From: Sideroxydans sp.
GTDB taxonomy: Bacteria; Pseudomonadota; Gammaproteobacteria; Burkholderiales; Gallionellaceae
Assembly: GCA_028707175.1 (NCBI GenBank)
Contig: JAQTUV010000006.1
Coordinates: forward strand, 62,001 to 126,000
Direction: 5' to 3'
Length of the DNA: 64,000 nt
Positions 16,857 to 26,400 of the stretch are shown here, in pieces. A program made the translations under genes and the position numbers. Position 1 is the stretch's first letter; the number at the start of each line of letters is the position of its first letter. Under the pieces are notes generated by a model. The model saw nothing but the letters and a program-made list of their open reading frames with translations. It had not been told where the DNA came from and did not search any database.

Positions 16857-17720
16857 TCATTTGTCTTTGCGGGCTATCCATTGGGTATGCTCACGCGAGA
16901 ATGCGTTCTCGGCATCCCCAACAAAATTCGACAATTGTTCATCACTCATTGAATGGCTGGCTTGCTGCCTGATAAGACTTATCTCATGTGCGGCCAATGC
17001 ATATGACGCTGAGAGTTCTTGGAAGCGTTTTGCTTGAATCCAACTCAGTAACGCCGCTGCAACGGTAACAAAAAAATCAGTTGGCCAGAATTGAACCGTT
17101 GGAAATCTAACTTTTGCAATTGAAAAAATTATCGCCATTCCAATAGTTACAATTAATGCGATGAAGTATCTATTAACCAAACGCTTATTGGTGCTGGCTT
17201 TTGCTGCATACCAATTTTGCTGATCAACGATGCGGTGAACTTTGTAATAACCCAAGCGATCGACAGCAGAGGCTTGCCGTAGGCGATCCATTTCAGGTGA
17301 GATTTGCACACCATCAAGGTGCGTGGTGAGTAAGCCTGCAACATCTTTATTCTGTTCCACAATGGCTTTCAGCTTCAGAACAAAATCATGCCGGTCCATT
17401 TCATCTGAATTGTTAAACGGTTCCGACTTGGTGATATAACGCCACGTGATTGTCTTGATGGATTCGGCGACCGCACGGCCTGAGTACCAATGCCGATCTG
17501 GCCGGACAAGAAAAAGATAAGTAGCACAGGCCAAAGCGCCGATTAACACCAGAGCTTGAAGAATCGCGACATCAGGGACAGGCGAGTTAGCAACAGAAAT
17601 TGCTGAGGCAGCGGCCAAGAGACTCATGTGAGACAGGAATGCACGATAAAAGGCATTTTGCGCCCCCTGAGAGAGGTCGGAAGCTGACTGATATAGTGCT
17701 GGATAGTCGTCTTTCTTCAT
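16857..17720 (-). CDS. SLATT (DUF4231-type) two-helix membrane protein
   Basis: A 287-residue protein with the SLATT layout: a cytoplasmic N-terminal helix, a hydrophobic hairpin near residues 28-70 (MSLLAAASAISV, then LVLIGALACATYLFLV), a long soluble middle segment, and a second hydrophobic region near 192-235 (FIALIVTIGMAIIFSIA, FFVTVAAALLSWI), ending in a helix. SLATT proteins are predicted membrane-perforating effectors of nucleotide-signal immune systems. Its ATG overlaps the stop of the TIR gene upstream by 4 bases. The obvious model is that the TIR enzyme makes a signal and SLATT opens the membrane. Family assignment is from pattern, not a profile search. Confidence 0.68.
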   Translation of the reverse strand: MKKDDYPALYQSASDLSQGAQNAFYRAFLSHMSLLAAASAISVANSPVPDVAILQALVLIGALACATYLFLVRPDRHWYSGRAVAESIKTITWRYITKSEPFNNSDEMDRHDFVLKLKAIVEQNKDVAGLLTTHLDGVQISPEMDRLRQASAVDRLGYYKVHRIVDQQNWYAAKASTNKRLVNRYFIALIVTIGMAIIFSIAKVRFPTVQFWPTDFFVTVAAALLSWIQAKRFQELSASYALAAHEISLIRQQASHSMSDEQLSNFVGDAENAFSREHTQWIARKDK

Positions 17721-18157
17721 TTGTTTTTGGCGTAATAGAGGTTCCAGATGGCATTGATGAGTGGCTGTTTATTCCATCCCACATGATTGTCTGCATTGCT
17801 AACTACAATATCCGCATTCTTTTCTTGCGCCCACGGGCTCACAGCGAGAATTGGCTTATTGTGATCCTTCGCTGCTTTGATTTCCTTTTGAATCCACTTG
17901 CTATGGTTCGCATACATTCCACTCGGGATAACAACTACGTGTGACCGGGCAATCTGATTAAAAATTGCCTGCTGCAAGGCCTGCGTATTGGGTGCGTTAT
18001 GGATTGGATTGTCCTTGGGAACTGAGTAGTCATGAAAATCAAGAGACGCTTGGCCGACAGACCATGGTTCTTTAAAAATCCACGTTGCCAAAGTATCGTA
18101 GTGCTGTGAATATGCCCATGCATGACTAATAAATACATGAATCTGTCTTGTGCTCAT
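17717..18157 (-). CDS. TIR-like protein (DUF1863/ThsB type)
   Basis: A 146-residue soluble TIR-like protein: MSTRQIHVFISHAWAYSQHY opens the fold, ARSHVVVIPSGMY is the central strand, and WIQKEIKAA carries the presumptive catalytic Glu92. IHVFISHAW and the segment DFHDYSVPKDNPI are typical of ThsB-like DUF1863 proteins. ATG 18157 is chosen because AAGGAGT lies seven bases upstream; the longer open frame to 18364 has no such site. It overlaps the SLATT gene by 4 bases, which makes a compact two-gene operon. It differs clearly from the TIR at 11359 and is not a recent duplicate. Confidence 0.78.
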   Translation of the reverse strand: MSTRQIHVFISHAWAYSQHYDTLATWIFKEPWSVGQASLDFHDYSVPKDNPIHNAPNTQALQQAIFNQIARSHVVVIPSGMYANHSKWIQKEIKAAKDHNKPILAVSPWAQEKNADIVVSNADNHVGWNKQPLINAIWNLYYAKNK

Positions 18158-18478
18158 TTGTACTCCTTGTTTGGCCTCGAACCTTAAATGCTTCCCTCCC
18201 CGTTCAAGCAACACGGGAGGCCCCAAATACATCCGCCCAAAAGCTAGCACGAATGCCATTAAAGAACCATATGCCAGAATATATAGGCAACGGCATATAG
18301 CAATTGAATGTCTCAGGGCTAAGGAAGTAGCTAGAGGTTGTGATTGATGTGTTTCTACCCACATTGAGATGCAATTGGCGCAACCGACGATTCTTCCGCA
18401 ATGGAATACCGCAGCAGACTAAGATTCAAGCAACTGAAATGGCACAAATGGGTCGGGAACAGACTAAATCAATAGGTA

Positions 18479-18547
18479 GGCCATAGCTGCCGGTCGACGA
18501 ATACCTCGCACGCTTCCGCTACGTGCCATAAGGAGACATTCTTATTA
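18479..18547 (+). repeat. Degenerate intergenic repeat, copy C
   Basis: GGCCATAGCTGCCG at 18479-18492 is identical to the first 14 bases of copy A, and GGAGACATTCTTATT at the far end matches the GCGGACGTTCTAAT core loosely. With copy B it brackets the TIR-SLATT operon. The rest of 18158-18610 contains no gene that I can support. Confidence 0.45.
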
Positions 18548-18610
18548 GTCCGTACTACTATGTCTATAAAGTTGCACAGACCGCCCACTTCCACGTTAGC
18601 TTTCTGAACA

Positions 18611-19465
18611 ATGACCGATCTCAACAAAATAGAATCCATAATTCGATTTAAACGACAGCTTGTCTCAGAGTTGCCCTATGCGCCGAATAAAAAGGAATCC
18701 AAGGATTATTTGCTGTCTTTGGATATCGGAGAGATTGTTCACATTTATGATTTTTGGCAACAGAGGCGGATCCATGTCCATCCTCGAAATACCATTGTAA
18801 GTAGCCAAATTCGAAATTGTGCTTTGTATTTACGCAATAGGGAAAGAATCAAAGTGATCCTGAGTCGTGTAAGTAATGGCTTGGATGTCAATAGATACTT
18901 ATCGCACAAGGCTCATAACGCAACATTTGAAGTAGAACAATTCAAACAAACTCATAGCTTCAACTCTTTCCGGGATCAGATTCTGATATGCGAAGGTTTT
19001 CATCACTTGCACCTTGAGGAATTCCCAAAGAGATCGGATGAAGTGCTCATTGCACACGTAACATCAAGCACCTTCGAAGTCGTTCAGATTGCAAGCCATG
19101 ACTTGTTTAAAAGTGATGCAGAAGCCCTCGCCGAATACGAGAAACATATCAATGCATTTGTGCTTGCAAAGAATCCCAATGGGGGATTCATTATCGGAGG
19201 AGCTGGTGGCGGCATGCAAAATCTCGCAGGGAGTTCTATTGAGTCCTCCATCAAACAAATAACTGTGAGTAAGATCCTCCAAAATGTTGAAATTGCGAAT
19301 ACTGGAATAGAAAAATATGTAAAAAACCTATACCAACATTGTTATAACCGTAACCCACACCACATCAATCCAGAATGGCGAATGCTCGGAAGAGAAATAG
19401 CTATCTATGACAAGAAGAATAGAGTGCAATTTGAGGGCAATAATCTTCTACATAGATTTGTATGA
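18611..19465 (+). CDS. Hypothetical protein next to the TIR-SLATT operon
   Basis: A 284-residue protein of no family I recognise. It begins with basic and helical segments and has a mid-region with KTH/QTHSFNSFRDQI. A glycine-rich loop GGFIIGGAGGGMQNLAG near residues 195-211 precedes a helix, and the C-terminus is basic. No signal peptide or membrane helix is seen. There is no clear ribosome binding site before ATG 18611. It is flanked by repeat copies C and D and reads away from the defence operons. Its place in a defence-rich block makes an immune role possible but unproven. Confidence 0.6.
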   Translation: MTDLNKIESIIRFKRQLVSELPYAPNKKESKDYLLSLDIGEIVHIYDFWQQRRIHVHPRNTIVSSQIRNCALYLRNRERIKVILSRVSNGLDVNRYLSHKAHNATFEVEQFKQTHSFNSFRDQILICEGFHHLHLEEFPKRSDEVLIAHVTSSTFEVVQIASHDLFKSDAEALAEYEKHINAFVLAKNPNGGFIIGGAGGGMQNLAGSSIESSIKQITVSKILQNVEIANTGIEKYVKNLYQHCYNRNPHHINPEWRMLGREIAIYDKKNRVQFEGNNLLHRFV

Positions 19466-19556
19466 ACAAAGGCCGACCTCGCATTCGTGAGGGATTGGCG
19501 CATATGCACACGGCTAAACAATCATTCGCGCAGCCCTCAGTGAATGTCTGCAACGG

Positions 19557-19602
19557 GTCGGCTGCTGCCGATCATCTTTTAATGAAGCGGACATTCATTT
19601 CA
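19557..19602 (+). repeat. Degenerate intergenic repeat, copy D (shortened)
   Basis: GTCGGCTGCTGCCG followed by AATGAAGCGGACATTCATTT matches the two ends of copies A-C with a shorter middle. It lies between the hypothetical gene and the region below umuC. Confidence 0.4.
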
Positions 19603-19618
19603 GTTTCGCTGTTTTTTT

Positions 19619-19822
19619 TCAGAAAAAATCCTGACTGACCGGTGTTGGCGGTGGAGCTGTCATTGGTGCTGGATGTAGTGACTCATTCATCAACTCAAAA
19701 GCGGGCATTCGGCTGCGCCATTTTTGAATCTCGCTGACCGGCGCCTTAGGCCGAGAAATCGACGCTGAATACCTTGCTGCTATATGCTCCGACAGACTTG
19801 ATTGCGTAGCTCTCGAATATGG
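19619..19822 (-). other. Open frame below umuC without a convincing start
   Basis: In the umuC frame, after the umuC stop and one further TGA, 67 sense codons remain open down to a TGA at 19621-19619. The composition looks coding (SRPKAPVSEIQKW, then PMTAPPPTPVSQDFF), but the first ATG would give only 29 residues and there is no ribosome binding site. It may be the remnant of a small gene that lost its start. The rest of the 19466-19840 gap shows only repeat copy D. Confidence 0.25.
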
Positions 19823-19840
19823 TCAGTCGTGGCTATATCT

Positions 19841-21115
19841 TTACCCCGCCACCGGCAACTCCCCCCACTCTGTCGTATAGCTAGGCGATTTACTCTCCCT
19901 ACGCATCGCCCACTTCCTCTCCGTTCCCGATGAGGCGATGGTCATACTCCCCTTCCCCATCTTGCGATTGATATCGTCCATCACCTTCATCAAGGAAGCT
20001 GATTTCTCTGTATCGCACACTTCATCAAATATTGACTGTTGGTAGATTTGCTTGGGTTGTAATCCCATCAGCAATACACCTGACTTCTGATATCTGAAGC
20101 CACTGCGATAAGCCAGCGTTAATCCTGCTCGGGAGGCATGGATTAGTTTGAGTGTGTCATCTGTAGGTTGGCTGAGTGGCACGATGAGGGAACGTTGATA
20201 CTGTGGTTCACCTTCCTTGAAGGGATTGGTTCTGAGATAGACGCATATGCTGTTGGCGACTGAACCATCTTTGCGTAGCTTCTCTGCGGCTAGGGTGGTG
20301 AAGTAGGACACGGATTCAGATAGCTCATCGAAGTTGGTGATGAGTGAACCGAATGAGCGAGACACCATGATCTGTTGTCTGGGGACGCCTGCCTCGTCTA
20401 GTTCGATGCAGGGAATGCCGTTCAACTCTTTGACGGTGCGCTCAACTACGATGGATAACTGCTGGCGGATGTATTCAGTATCGGCGCATCTCAAGTCTTC
20501 GATGGTGTTGATGTTCATACCAGACAGCTTCTCTGAAAGACGACGGCCTATGCCCCACACTTCGTTGACGGGTAGTTTGGAGAAGACTTTGCTGAGTTGT
20601 GCAGCATCTAGGCGTCCAAAGTCGCATACACCGTCTTTGCCAGCATGCCCTTTCTTGGCGCAGTGGTTGGCTAGCTTGGCGAGTGTCTTGGTTTCAGCGA
20701 TTCCTACGCATACGGGGATGCCTGTGCTTTGTTTGACGGTGCGACGTATCTTCTGGCCGTAGTCCATGAGGGTATTGGGATCAAACCCCGCCAAGTCTAG
20801 AAAGCATTCATCAATGGAGTAGATTTCTTGATGGGGTGAGAAGTTAGACAGGATGGACATGACACGTGCGGACATGTCGCCATACAGGCTGTAGTTACTA
20901 GAGAGTGCAATGATGCCGTGTTGTTTGGCGAGGTCTTTGAGTTTGAACCACGGTTCAGCCATTTTGATGCCGAGTGCTTTGACTTCGTTGGAACGTGCAA
21001 CTGCACATCCGTCATTGTTGGAAAGGACGACGACAAGCACGCCTTCAAGACGGGGATTGAATACGCGTTCGCAGGAGACGTAGAAGTTGTTGCAGTCAAC
21101 GAGTGCGATAGGCAT
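19841..21115 (-). CDS. umuC: Y-family DNA polymerase V catalytic subunit UmuC
   Basis: A 424-residue protein, about the length of E. coli UmuC (422). The catalytic core begins [21 protein letters not shown] with the first metal-binding aspartate. [14 protein letters not shown] carries the second pair of acidic residues, and [11 protein letters not shown] is the helix-hairpin-helix. The little finger and a UmuC C-terminal tail ([12 protein letters not shown]) are complete. It performs error-prone translesion synthesis with two UmuD' subunits and RecA. It follows umuD by 2 bases in one operon. Confidence 0.95.
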   Translation of the reverse strand: MPIALVDCNNFYVSCERVFNPRLEGVLVVVLSNNDGCAVARSNEVKALGIKMAEPWFKLKDLAKQHGIIALSSNYSLYGDMSARVMSILSNFSPHQEIYSIDECFLDLAGFDPNTLMDYGQKIRRTVKQSTGIPVCVGIAETKTLAKLANHCAKKGHAGKDGVCDFGRLDAAQLSKVFSKLPVNEVWGIGRRLSEKLSGMNINTIEDLRCADTEYIRQQLSIVVERTVKELNGIPCIELDEAGVPRQQIMVSRSFGSLITNFDELSESVSYFTTLAAEKLRKDGSVANSICVYLRTNPFKEGEPQYQRSLIVPLSQPTDDTLKLIHASRAGLTLAYRSGFRYQKSGVLLMGLQPKQIYQQSIFDEVCDTEKSASLMKVMDDINRKMGKGSMTIASSGTERKWAMRRESKSPSYTTEWGELPVAG

Positions 21116-21117
21116 GG

Positions 21118-21561
21118 TCAGCGATGCTTCTTTACTGATGAAGTCACCACTCCCCAGACTTGAAGCTCTTCACCATCCTTGAATTCGATGTCTTTGAACT
21201 TGGCGTTGGCAGGTTTGAGTAACACTGTGGTGCCTCGCTGGGAAAGATATTTGACCGTGAACCCACCATCGATAATAGCTACGACGATATCGCCGTCATG
21301 GGCATTGAGTGATCTATCCACGACCAGCAGATCGCCATCGAAGATGCCTGCGCCAGTCATGCTGTTGCCCCTGGCTCGGACAAAGAAGGTCGAGTCCTTG
21401 TGTTGGATCAGGTGTTCATCAAGGCTCAAACGCCCCTCGGTGTAGTCATCAGCAGGTGAAGGAAAGCCTGCGGCCACACGGTCACTGAAAAGCGGCAGAT
21501 AGATTGGCTCAACGCCTAGTGCTGGACGAAGGGTTTGAAGTGTTTGGATTGGATGGTTCAT
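21118..21561 (-). CDS. umuD: UmuD, LexA-like self-cleaving S24 peptidase
   Basis: A 147-residue protein with no DNA-binding domain. The self-cleavage site is Ala31-Gly32 in AAGFPSP, the nucleophile is Ser67 in [11 protein letters not shown], and the general base is Lys104 in FTVKYLS. RecA filament triggers cleavage to UmuD', which activates UmuC. It is the first gene of the umuDC operon; the promoter lies at 21591-21619 with a palindrome between -35 and -10. Confidence 0.95.
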   Translation of the reverse strand: MNHPIQTLQTLRPALGVEPIYLPLFSDRVAAGFPSPADDYTEGRLSLDEHLIQHKDSTFFVRARGNSMTGAGIFDGDLLVVDRSLNAHDGDIVVAIIDGGFTVKYLSQRGTTVLLKPANAKFKDIEFKDGEELQVWGVVTSSVKKHR

Positions 21562-21590
21562 GGCAAACCTTGCGATACGAGGTTTGCAGG

Positions 21591-21619
21591 ATGGTAAAGA
21601 ACGTTCGTTCTGTTGTCAA
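21591..21619 (-). promoter_or_regulatory. umuDC promoter with a GAAC-N4-GTTC operator
   Basis: On the minus strand a perfect -35 TTGACA (21619-21614) and a -10 TACCAT (21596-21591) are 17 bases apart. Between them AGAAC-N4-GTTCT (21598-21611) forms a perfect dyad. GAAC-N4-GTTC is the LexA box type of Gram-positive bacteria, whereas beta- and gammaproteobacteria normally use CTGT-N8-ACAG, which is not seen here. The position is ideal for repression. Confidence 0.7.
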
Positions 21620-21696
21620 TTTTAACTGTGGATTCGCGATTGCACTATGATTGACGCTACTGTTTGCAGCATCACACTTAGATAAGGAATTACACC

Positions 21697-22083
21697 ATGC
21701 GTTTGCTCCACACCATGATTCGTACTGGCAATCTTGAACGATCCATTGAGTTTTACACCAACGTGCTTGGGATGAAGCTCTTACGCCAGAAGGACTATCC
21801 AGAGGGAAAGTTCACGCTGGCCTTTTTAGGCTATGGGGACGAAAGCAAGGAAACCGCGATTGAACTGACGTACAACTGGGGCGTGGAGAAATATGAATTA
21901 GGAACAGGCTTCGGTCATTTGGCGATTGAAGTGCCCGATGCGTACGCATTCTGCGAAGAGGTTAAAAAGAATGGCGGACAAGTCATTCGTGAAGCTGGGC
22001 CAATGACGGGTAGCACCACTGTGCTTGCGTTTATTAGGGATCCGGATGGGTATTCGATTGAGTTGATTCAGAAGAAGGCGTGA
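21697..22083 (+). CDS. gloA: Lactoylglutathione lyase (glyoxalase I)
   Basis: A 128-residue protein that closely follows bacterial glyoxalase [21 protein letters not shown] at the start, the metal ligands His5, Glu56, His74 (in GFGHLAIEV) and Glu122 (in YSIELIQ), and RDPDGYSIE. It converts the methylglyoxal-glutathione hemithioacetal to S-lactoylglutathione, using Ni in this subclass. AAGGA precedes the ATG. A weak promoter (TTGACG at 21651) may serve it. It is divergent from umuDC. Confidence 0.95.
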   Translation: MRLLHTMIRTGNLERSIEFYTNVLGMKLLRQKDYPEGKFTLAFLGYGDESKETAIELTYNWGVEKYELGTGFGHLAIEVPDAYAFCEEVKKNGGQVIREAGPMTGSTTVLAFIRDPDGYSIELIQKKA

Positions 22084-22216
22084 ATTCTTCGAAAATTATG
22101 CAAATGCAATTTGCAATGCAATACATCGGTTCATCATACGAATAGATTGGCTGTCAGCTTCTCGGCCAAAGCAGCCAAGGCATCTTGCATCGTAATCTGG
22201 CTGCTTAGCGCGCCAA

Positions 22217-22256
22217 AACAGACACCACGTCCGAATCACCGGTCCGAGTGTCTGTT
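22217..22256. other. Nine-pair stem between convergent gloA and mipA
   Basis: AACAGACAC (22217-22225) and GTGTCTGTT (22248-22256) are perfect complements around a 22-base loop. No T-run follows, so it is not a standard terminator, but it lies between convergent genes. No gene is seen in 22084-22350. Confidence 0.35.
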
Positions 22257-22350
22257 CGCGCCGCGACCAAGAGATTGAGAATCACTACCCCATGGATTCC
22301 CTCATTCACTAGTGACTTTGGTCTTAGTTATTTCAGGTTCAAAGTTACGG

Positions 22351-23160
22351 CTAAAAACGGTAAAGATAACCAACTGCAACTAGGGGAATGATCTTCTTAT
22401 CGACAAGCGGGCTATCCGATATCTCTTTGCCCAATGCAGTGGCATTAGCTTCCAGAAAGACCGTTTGTTTCCTATCCAACATATAGCTTGTACGAAGCCC
22501 GAACTGAAAATTAACAGTCGATGCACCCTCATAAGCGGAACGGTACGAGGTAGCCTCCGATGAAGTCACGCCAAAGTAGTAGTTAACGTATTTATTGTCC
22601 GCATATCGAATTGCCGCATGCGGGCTCAGTATGAAGGAACCGCTACGGAAATCGCGCTCGAACTTCAGCGCGGCCTGCCGTCCATTGCTCTTTCCTGATA
22701 CATCGCCTAGTGCTTCGAGAGATACCTTCGCGAAATCGGTCTTCAGCGTTACGGCCCCCCCCATCCATCCTCCACCGCTGCGTTCATTCATTCCCGAGAG
22801 AATTGGTGCATCACCGGACTGGTAGCCGTCCAGCAATGAATATCGAACGCGCAGAGCGAAAGTCCACTGGTCTTGCGAAGCAAGTTTCATATCTATTGCA
22901 TCGATGGCGACTCTGATGTGTTCGCTGATGTATAGGAAATTCGGAAAGACTACCGTTTTGTTGCTCATGTTGATGTAAGGTCGCTCTGCAACCGATAAAC
23001 CGATGCCCAGCCCCCAGACAACGGGCGGCTGGGTCATTTGCACGGGTGGCTGATTCACTTGCGCGGGCGCCTCATTCGCCTGCTGTTCTGCGAATGCGCT
23101 GAGGGGAAGAAGTGCTGCACCAAATGTCAGCGCCCAACGTTGAATATGAGGTAAGTACAT
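22351..23160 (-). CDS. MipA/OmpV family outer membrane protein
   Basis: A 269-residue precursor with a signal peptide (ALTFGAALLPLSAFA), a low-complexity proline/glutamine-rich linker with PPVQMTQPPVV, and then a beta-barrel with alternating strands. GLGIGLSVAERPY at the start and the terminal aromatic VAVGYLYRF are both typical of MipA/OmpV porin-like scaffolds. E. coli MipA ties murein enzymes together; most others are poorly defined. GGAG lies seven bases before the ATG. It reads the same way as the RND pump genes but is 320 bases downstream, so a separate promoter is likely. Confidence 0.88.
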   Translation of the reverse strand: MYLPHIQRWALTFGAALLPLSAFAEQQANEAPAQVNQPPVQMTQPPVVWGLGIGLSVAERPYINMSNKTVVFPNFLYISEHIRVAIDAIDMKLASQDQWTFALRVRYSLLDGYQSGDAPILSGMNERSGGGWMGGAVTLKTDFAKVSLEALGDVSGKSNGRQAALKFERDFRSGSFILSPHAAIRYADNKYVNYYFGVTSSEATSYRSAYEGASTVNFQFGLRTSYMLDRKQTVFLEANATALGKEISDSPLVDKKIIPLVAVGYLYRF

Positions 23161-23479
23161 ATAGACTCCAGGTAAATCGTATCAATAGAAAATTAATGGC
23201 CTTAATGGATTGTCCAGTCGGTTCTTTACCCGAATAGTGTTCTTCGAGAACCGGCTGACTTTCCGTAGCCTCCAGCGTTAATCCACTTGTATACAGTGGA
23301 ATATTGTTCGACCAAATGCAGTTAAGTCATCGTCGTCCCCTCGGGCAGTCGCCGTCGTAGCAAGACTCGTGAACGCCCATCGCTTTGCCTACTGCAGTAC
23401 CGTCAAAATTCACGAGCGACGTCAAACCGCAGTTCCGACAGGTAGGCAACAATGGTCGAGCCCCATAGGTGTTCATCGT
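23161..23479. other. Intergenic region with interleaved inverted repeats
   Basis: No gene is seen. CTCGTGAA (23366-23373) is complementary to TTCACGAG (23409-23416), and TTGCCTAC (23385-23392) to GTAGGCAA (23442-23449). The order A-B-A'-B' would permit a pseudoknot rather than two nested hairpins in RNA from either strand. It lies between the RND operon end and the mipA start. Confidence 0.4.
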
Positions 23480-26400
23480 CTATTTATCCAATATTGGCTC
23501 GCCAGCTTTCCGCGTAAACCAACTGCCCACGCGGCGCTCGATGCTGTCGACATAGGTAAAGGCCACAGGCACTACAAGCAGGCTGAGCGCGGTGGAGGTC
23601 ATCAGGCCGCCGATCACGGCGATCGCCATCGGTTGACGGAAACTTGCGTCTGCACCCATGCCAAGTGCGATGGGCAGCATGCCCGCGATCATCGCCACCG
23701 AGGTCATGACGATAGGGCGGACACGTTTGTGGCATGCGTCGAGCAGTGCGTCGTGCATGGACATGCCGCGCTTGTGGATGCCGACCACGGCATACTCCAC
23801 CAGCAGGATCGAATTCTTGGTGACGATGCCCATCAGCATAACGAGCCCGATCAATGACGGAATGCTCAGCATGCCCCCGCTCAGCAGCAGCGCGATGAAC
23901 GCTCCGCCCAGCGACAGCGGCACGGCAGACAAAATGGTGAATGGTTGAAAGAAGTCGCGGAACAGCAGCACCAGCACGCAGAATACGCACAGAAGACCGA
24001 TGACGATCGCAAGGCCGAAGCTGCCCATCAACTCCACCATGACTTCGGCATCGCCGGTCTCGATCAGCTTGACGCTCGACGGCATAGTCTTGACTGCCGG
24101 CAGCAACCTGACAGCCGCAAGCGCCGATCCGAGCGGGGTACCACCTAGATCGGCGCCCACCGTCACGTAGCGGAGCCGGTCGTAGCGATCGATCTGCGAG
24201 GGACCGCTTTCCATCGACAGGCTCGCCACGCCGGACAGTGGAATCAATCCGGCGCGACCATGTACTCGCAGGCCGCCCACCGCGTCCATGTCCTGCCGGG
24301 CCGCGTCTGGCATACGCACCAGGATGCCAACTTGCCGATTGTCCAAGTTGAGCTTGGCGATCAGGGCATCGAAATCGCCGCTAGTGGCAATGCGTACGGT
24401 CTCTCCGATAACCGAGGTGCTGACACCCTGGTCGGCCGCGCGCTGGGCGTCTGGACGCACTACGATCTCCGGCCGCTCCAGACTGGCGGTGGAAGTAATG
24501 TTGGAGAGACCCGGCACGCCGCGTAGTTCGCGCTCCAACGCCTGGGCAGTAGCCTTCAACACCAAAGGATCTTCGCTAGCAAGGATCAGCGACATCTTTT
24601 CTCCCGGCCCGCCGACGCCTAACGAAAAGCGCGCACCGGGCACAGCGGATAAGACCCGCCGCATCTCGTTTTCAATGGCGGTCTGGCTCGGCCGTGTGTC
24701 GCGCGGCGCAAGCATCAGCGTCAACGTGGCGCGCCTTACTTCCCCCGCCTGCACCCGCCCGCCTCCCCCTGCCTGCGGAGTGCCAACGGTAGTCATGACG
24801 TGCTCGACACCCGCAACTCCGGCGATGGCGCGGCGCGCGGCTTCCGCCGCCGCTTCCGTGCTCTTAAGGCTGCTGCCCGGTGGAAGTTCGAGGCTAACGT
24901 CGCTGTAACCCTTGTCGGATGGCGGCATCAGGCCTGTATTGAGGAGCGGCACCAGCGCGAGCGAGGTGATGAAGATACCCAGCGCGCCGATCAGCGTGGC
25001 GCGTCGATGCGCAAGGCACCAACGTACCCACCCAAGGTAATGGTTCATCAGGTGTCCGTCATCCGCTATCTTCTCGCCCGGAAGGGTCTTCAGAAAATAT
25101 GCCGCCAGCATCGGCGTGAGCAGCCGCGCCACCAACAGTGAAGAGAGCACGGCCACCACGGCAGTCCAGCCGAACTGCTTGAAGAACAACCCGGGAATAC
25201 CGCTCATTGAGGCAGTCGGCAGGAAGACCACCACAAGCGTCATCGTGGTGGCGATAACCGCCAGCGCAATTTCGGTTACGGCGTCGCCCGTCGCCTGCGC
25301 GATGGGTTTGCCCATGCGGGCGTGGCGCTCGATGTTCTCGATCTCGACGATGGCATCGTCTACAAGGATACCGATGACCACAGCCAGCGCCAGGAGCGTC
25401 AGCGTGTTGAGCGAATAGCCGAGCCAATGCATGGCGGCGAAGGTCGGCAGAATCGACAAGGGCAATGCCGAGGCGGAGATCAGGGTGGCGCGCCAGTCGC
25501 GCAGAAACCACCAGACCACCAGCACGGCCAGCAGCGCGCCCTCGTAGAGCATGTTCATGGAGCCTTTATACTGCTCAAGGGTGTAATCGACCGAGCCCGA
25601 AATCTTTGTGAAATGGAGGCTGTCGTCCGCAGCTTCGAGTCGGCTCAGCGCCTCGGCAACGCCTGCGGCGATACGGGTCTCGTCAAATCCCATTGCCCGG
25701 TAGATCTTGAATCCCACTACCGGTTTGCCGTCGAGCAGTGCCACCTGTCCACGCTCGGCGTGGCTATCGCTGACGGTTGCCACCTGGTCCAGAGTGATGC
25801 GTCGTCCATCGGCCATGACAATGGCAAGGTGCTTGAGTTCGTCGGCCTGACGTATGGTGGCGGTGGTGCGCACCGCCTGCTCGGCCCCGCCAACCTGCCC
25901 GCGCCCGCCGGAGGATTCCTGTTCCACCGAGCGCAAAGCGCGCGACACATCGGCAGCGGTGACACCCATGCCAGTGAGGCGTGCCGGATCCACTTCAACG
26001 CGCACCTGTCGCTGCACACCGCCGACCCGCTCAAAGCGTCCGATGCCAGGCACACCCAACACGGCCTTGCTCACCTTGTCATCCACGAACCACGACAGAG
26101 CTTCTTCGTCCAATCGCGAGGACGCCACAGCGTAGACGACGGTAGCTTCGCGCGCGGCACGCACTGCGCTGATGGATGGCTGTTGCAAGTCGGCGGGCAG
26201 GTCGGAACGCACGCGGTCAACCGCATCCTTGGTTTCGATCAGCGCATCGGACAGTTTCTTTTCGAGAATGAATTCGATATTGATCTGTACTTGGCCGTCA
26301 GTGATAGCGGTGCGCACATGTTTGATCCCTGACAGGGTAGCCAGCGAATTTTCCACCTTGCGCGCCACTTCGGTTTCCAGTTGCCCTGGTGCCGCGCCTG

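Noticed and set aside
18158..18364. N-terminal extension of the second TIR protein up to 18364
   Set aside because: The extension lacks a ribosome binding site, whereas AAGGAGT precedes the ATG at 18157 where the TIR fold starts.
22130..22240. Minus-strand frame reading QITMQDALAALAEKLTANLF near the C-terminus
   Set aside because: It looks like the tail of a protein but is closed by a stop after about 35 codons and has no start; too short to call a pseudogene.
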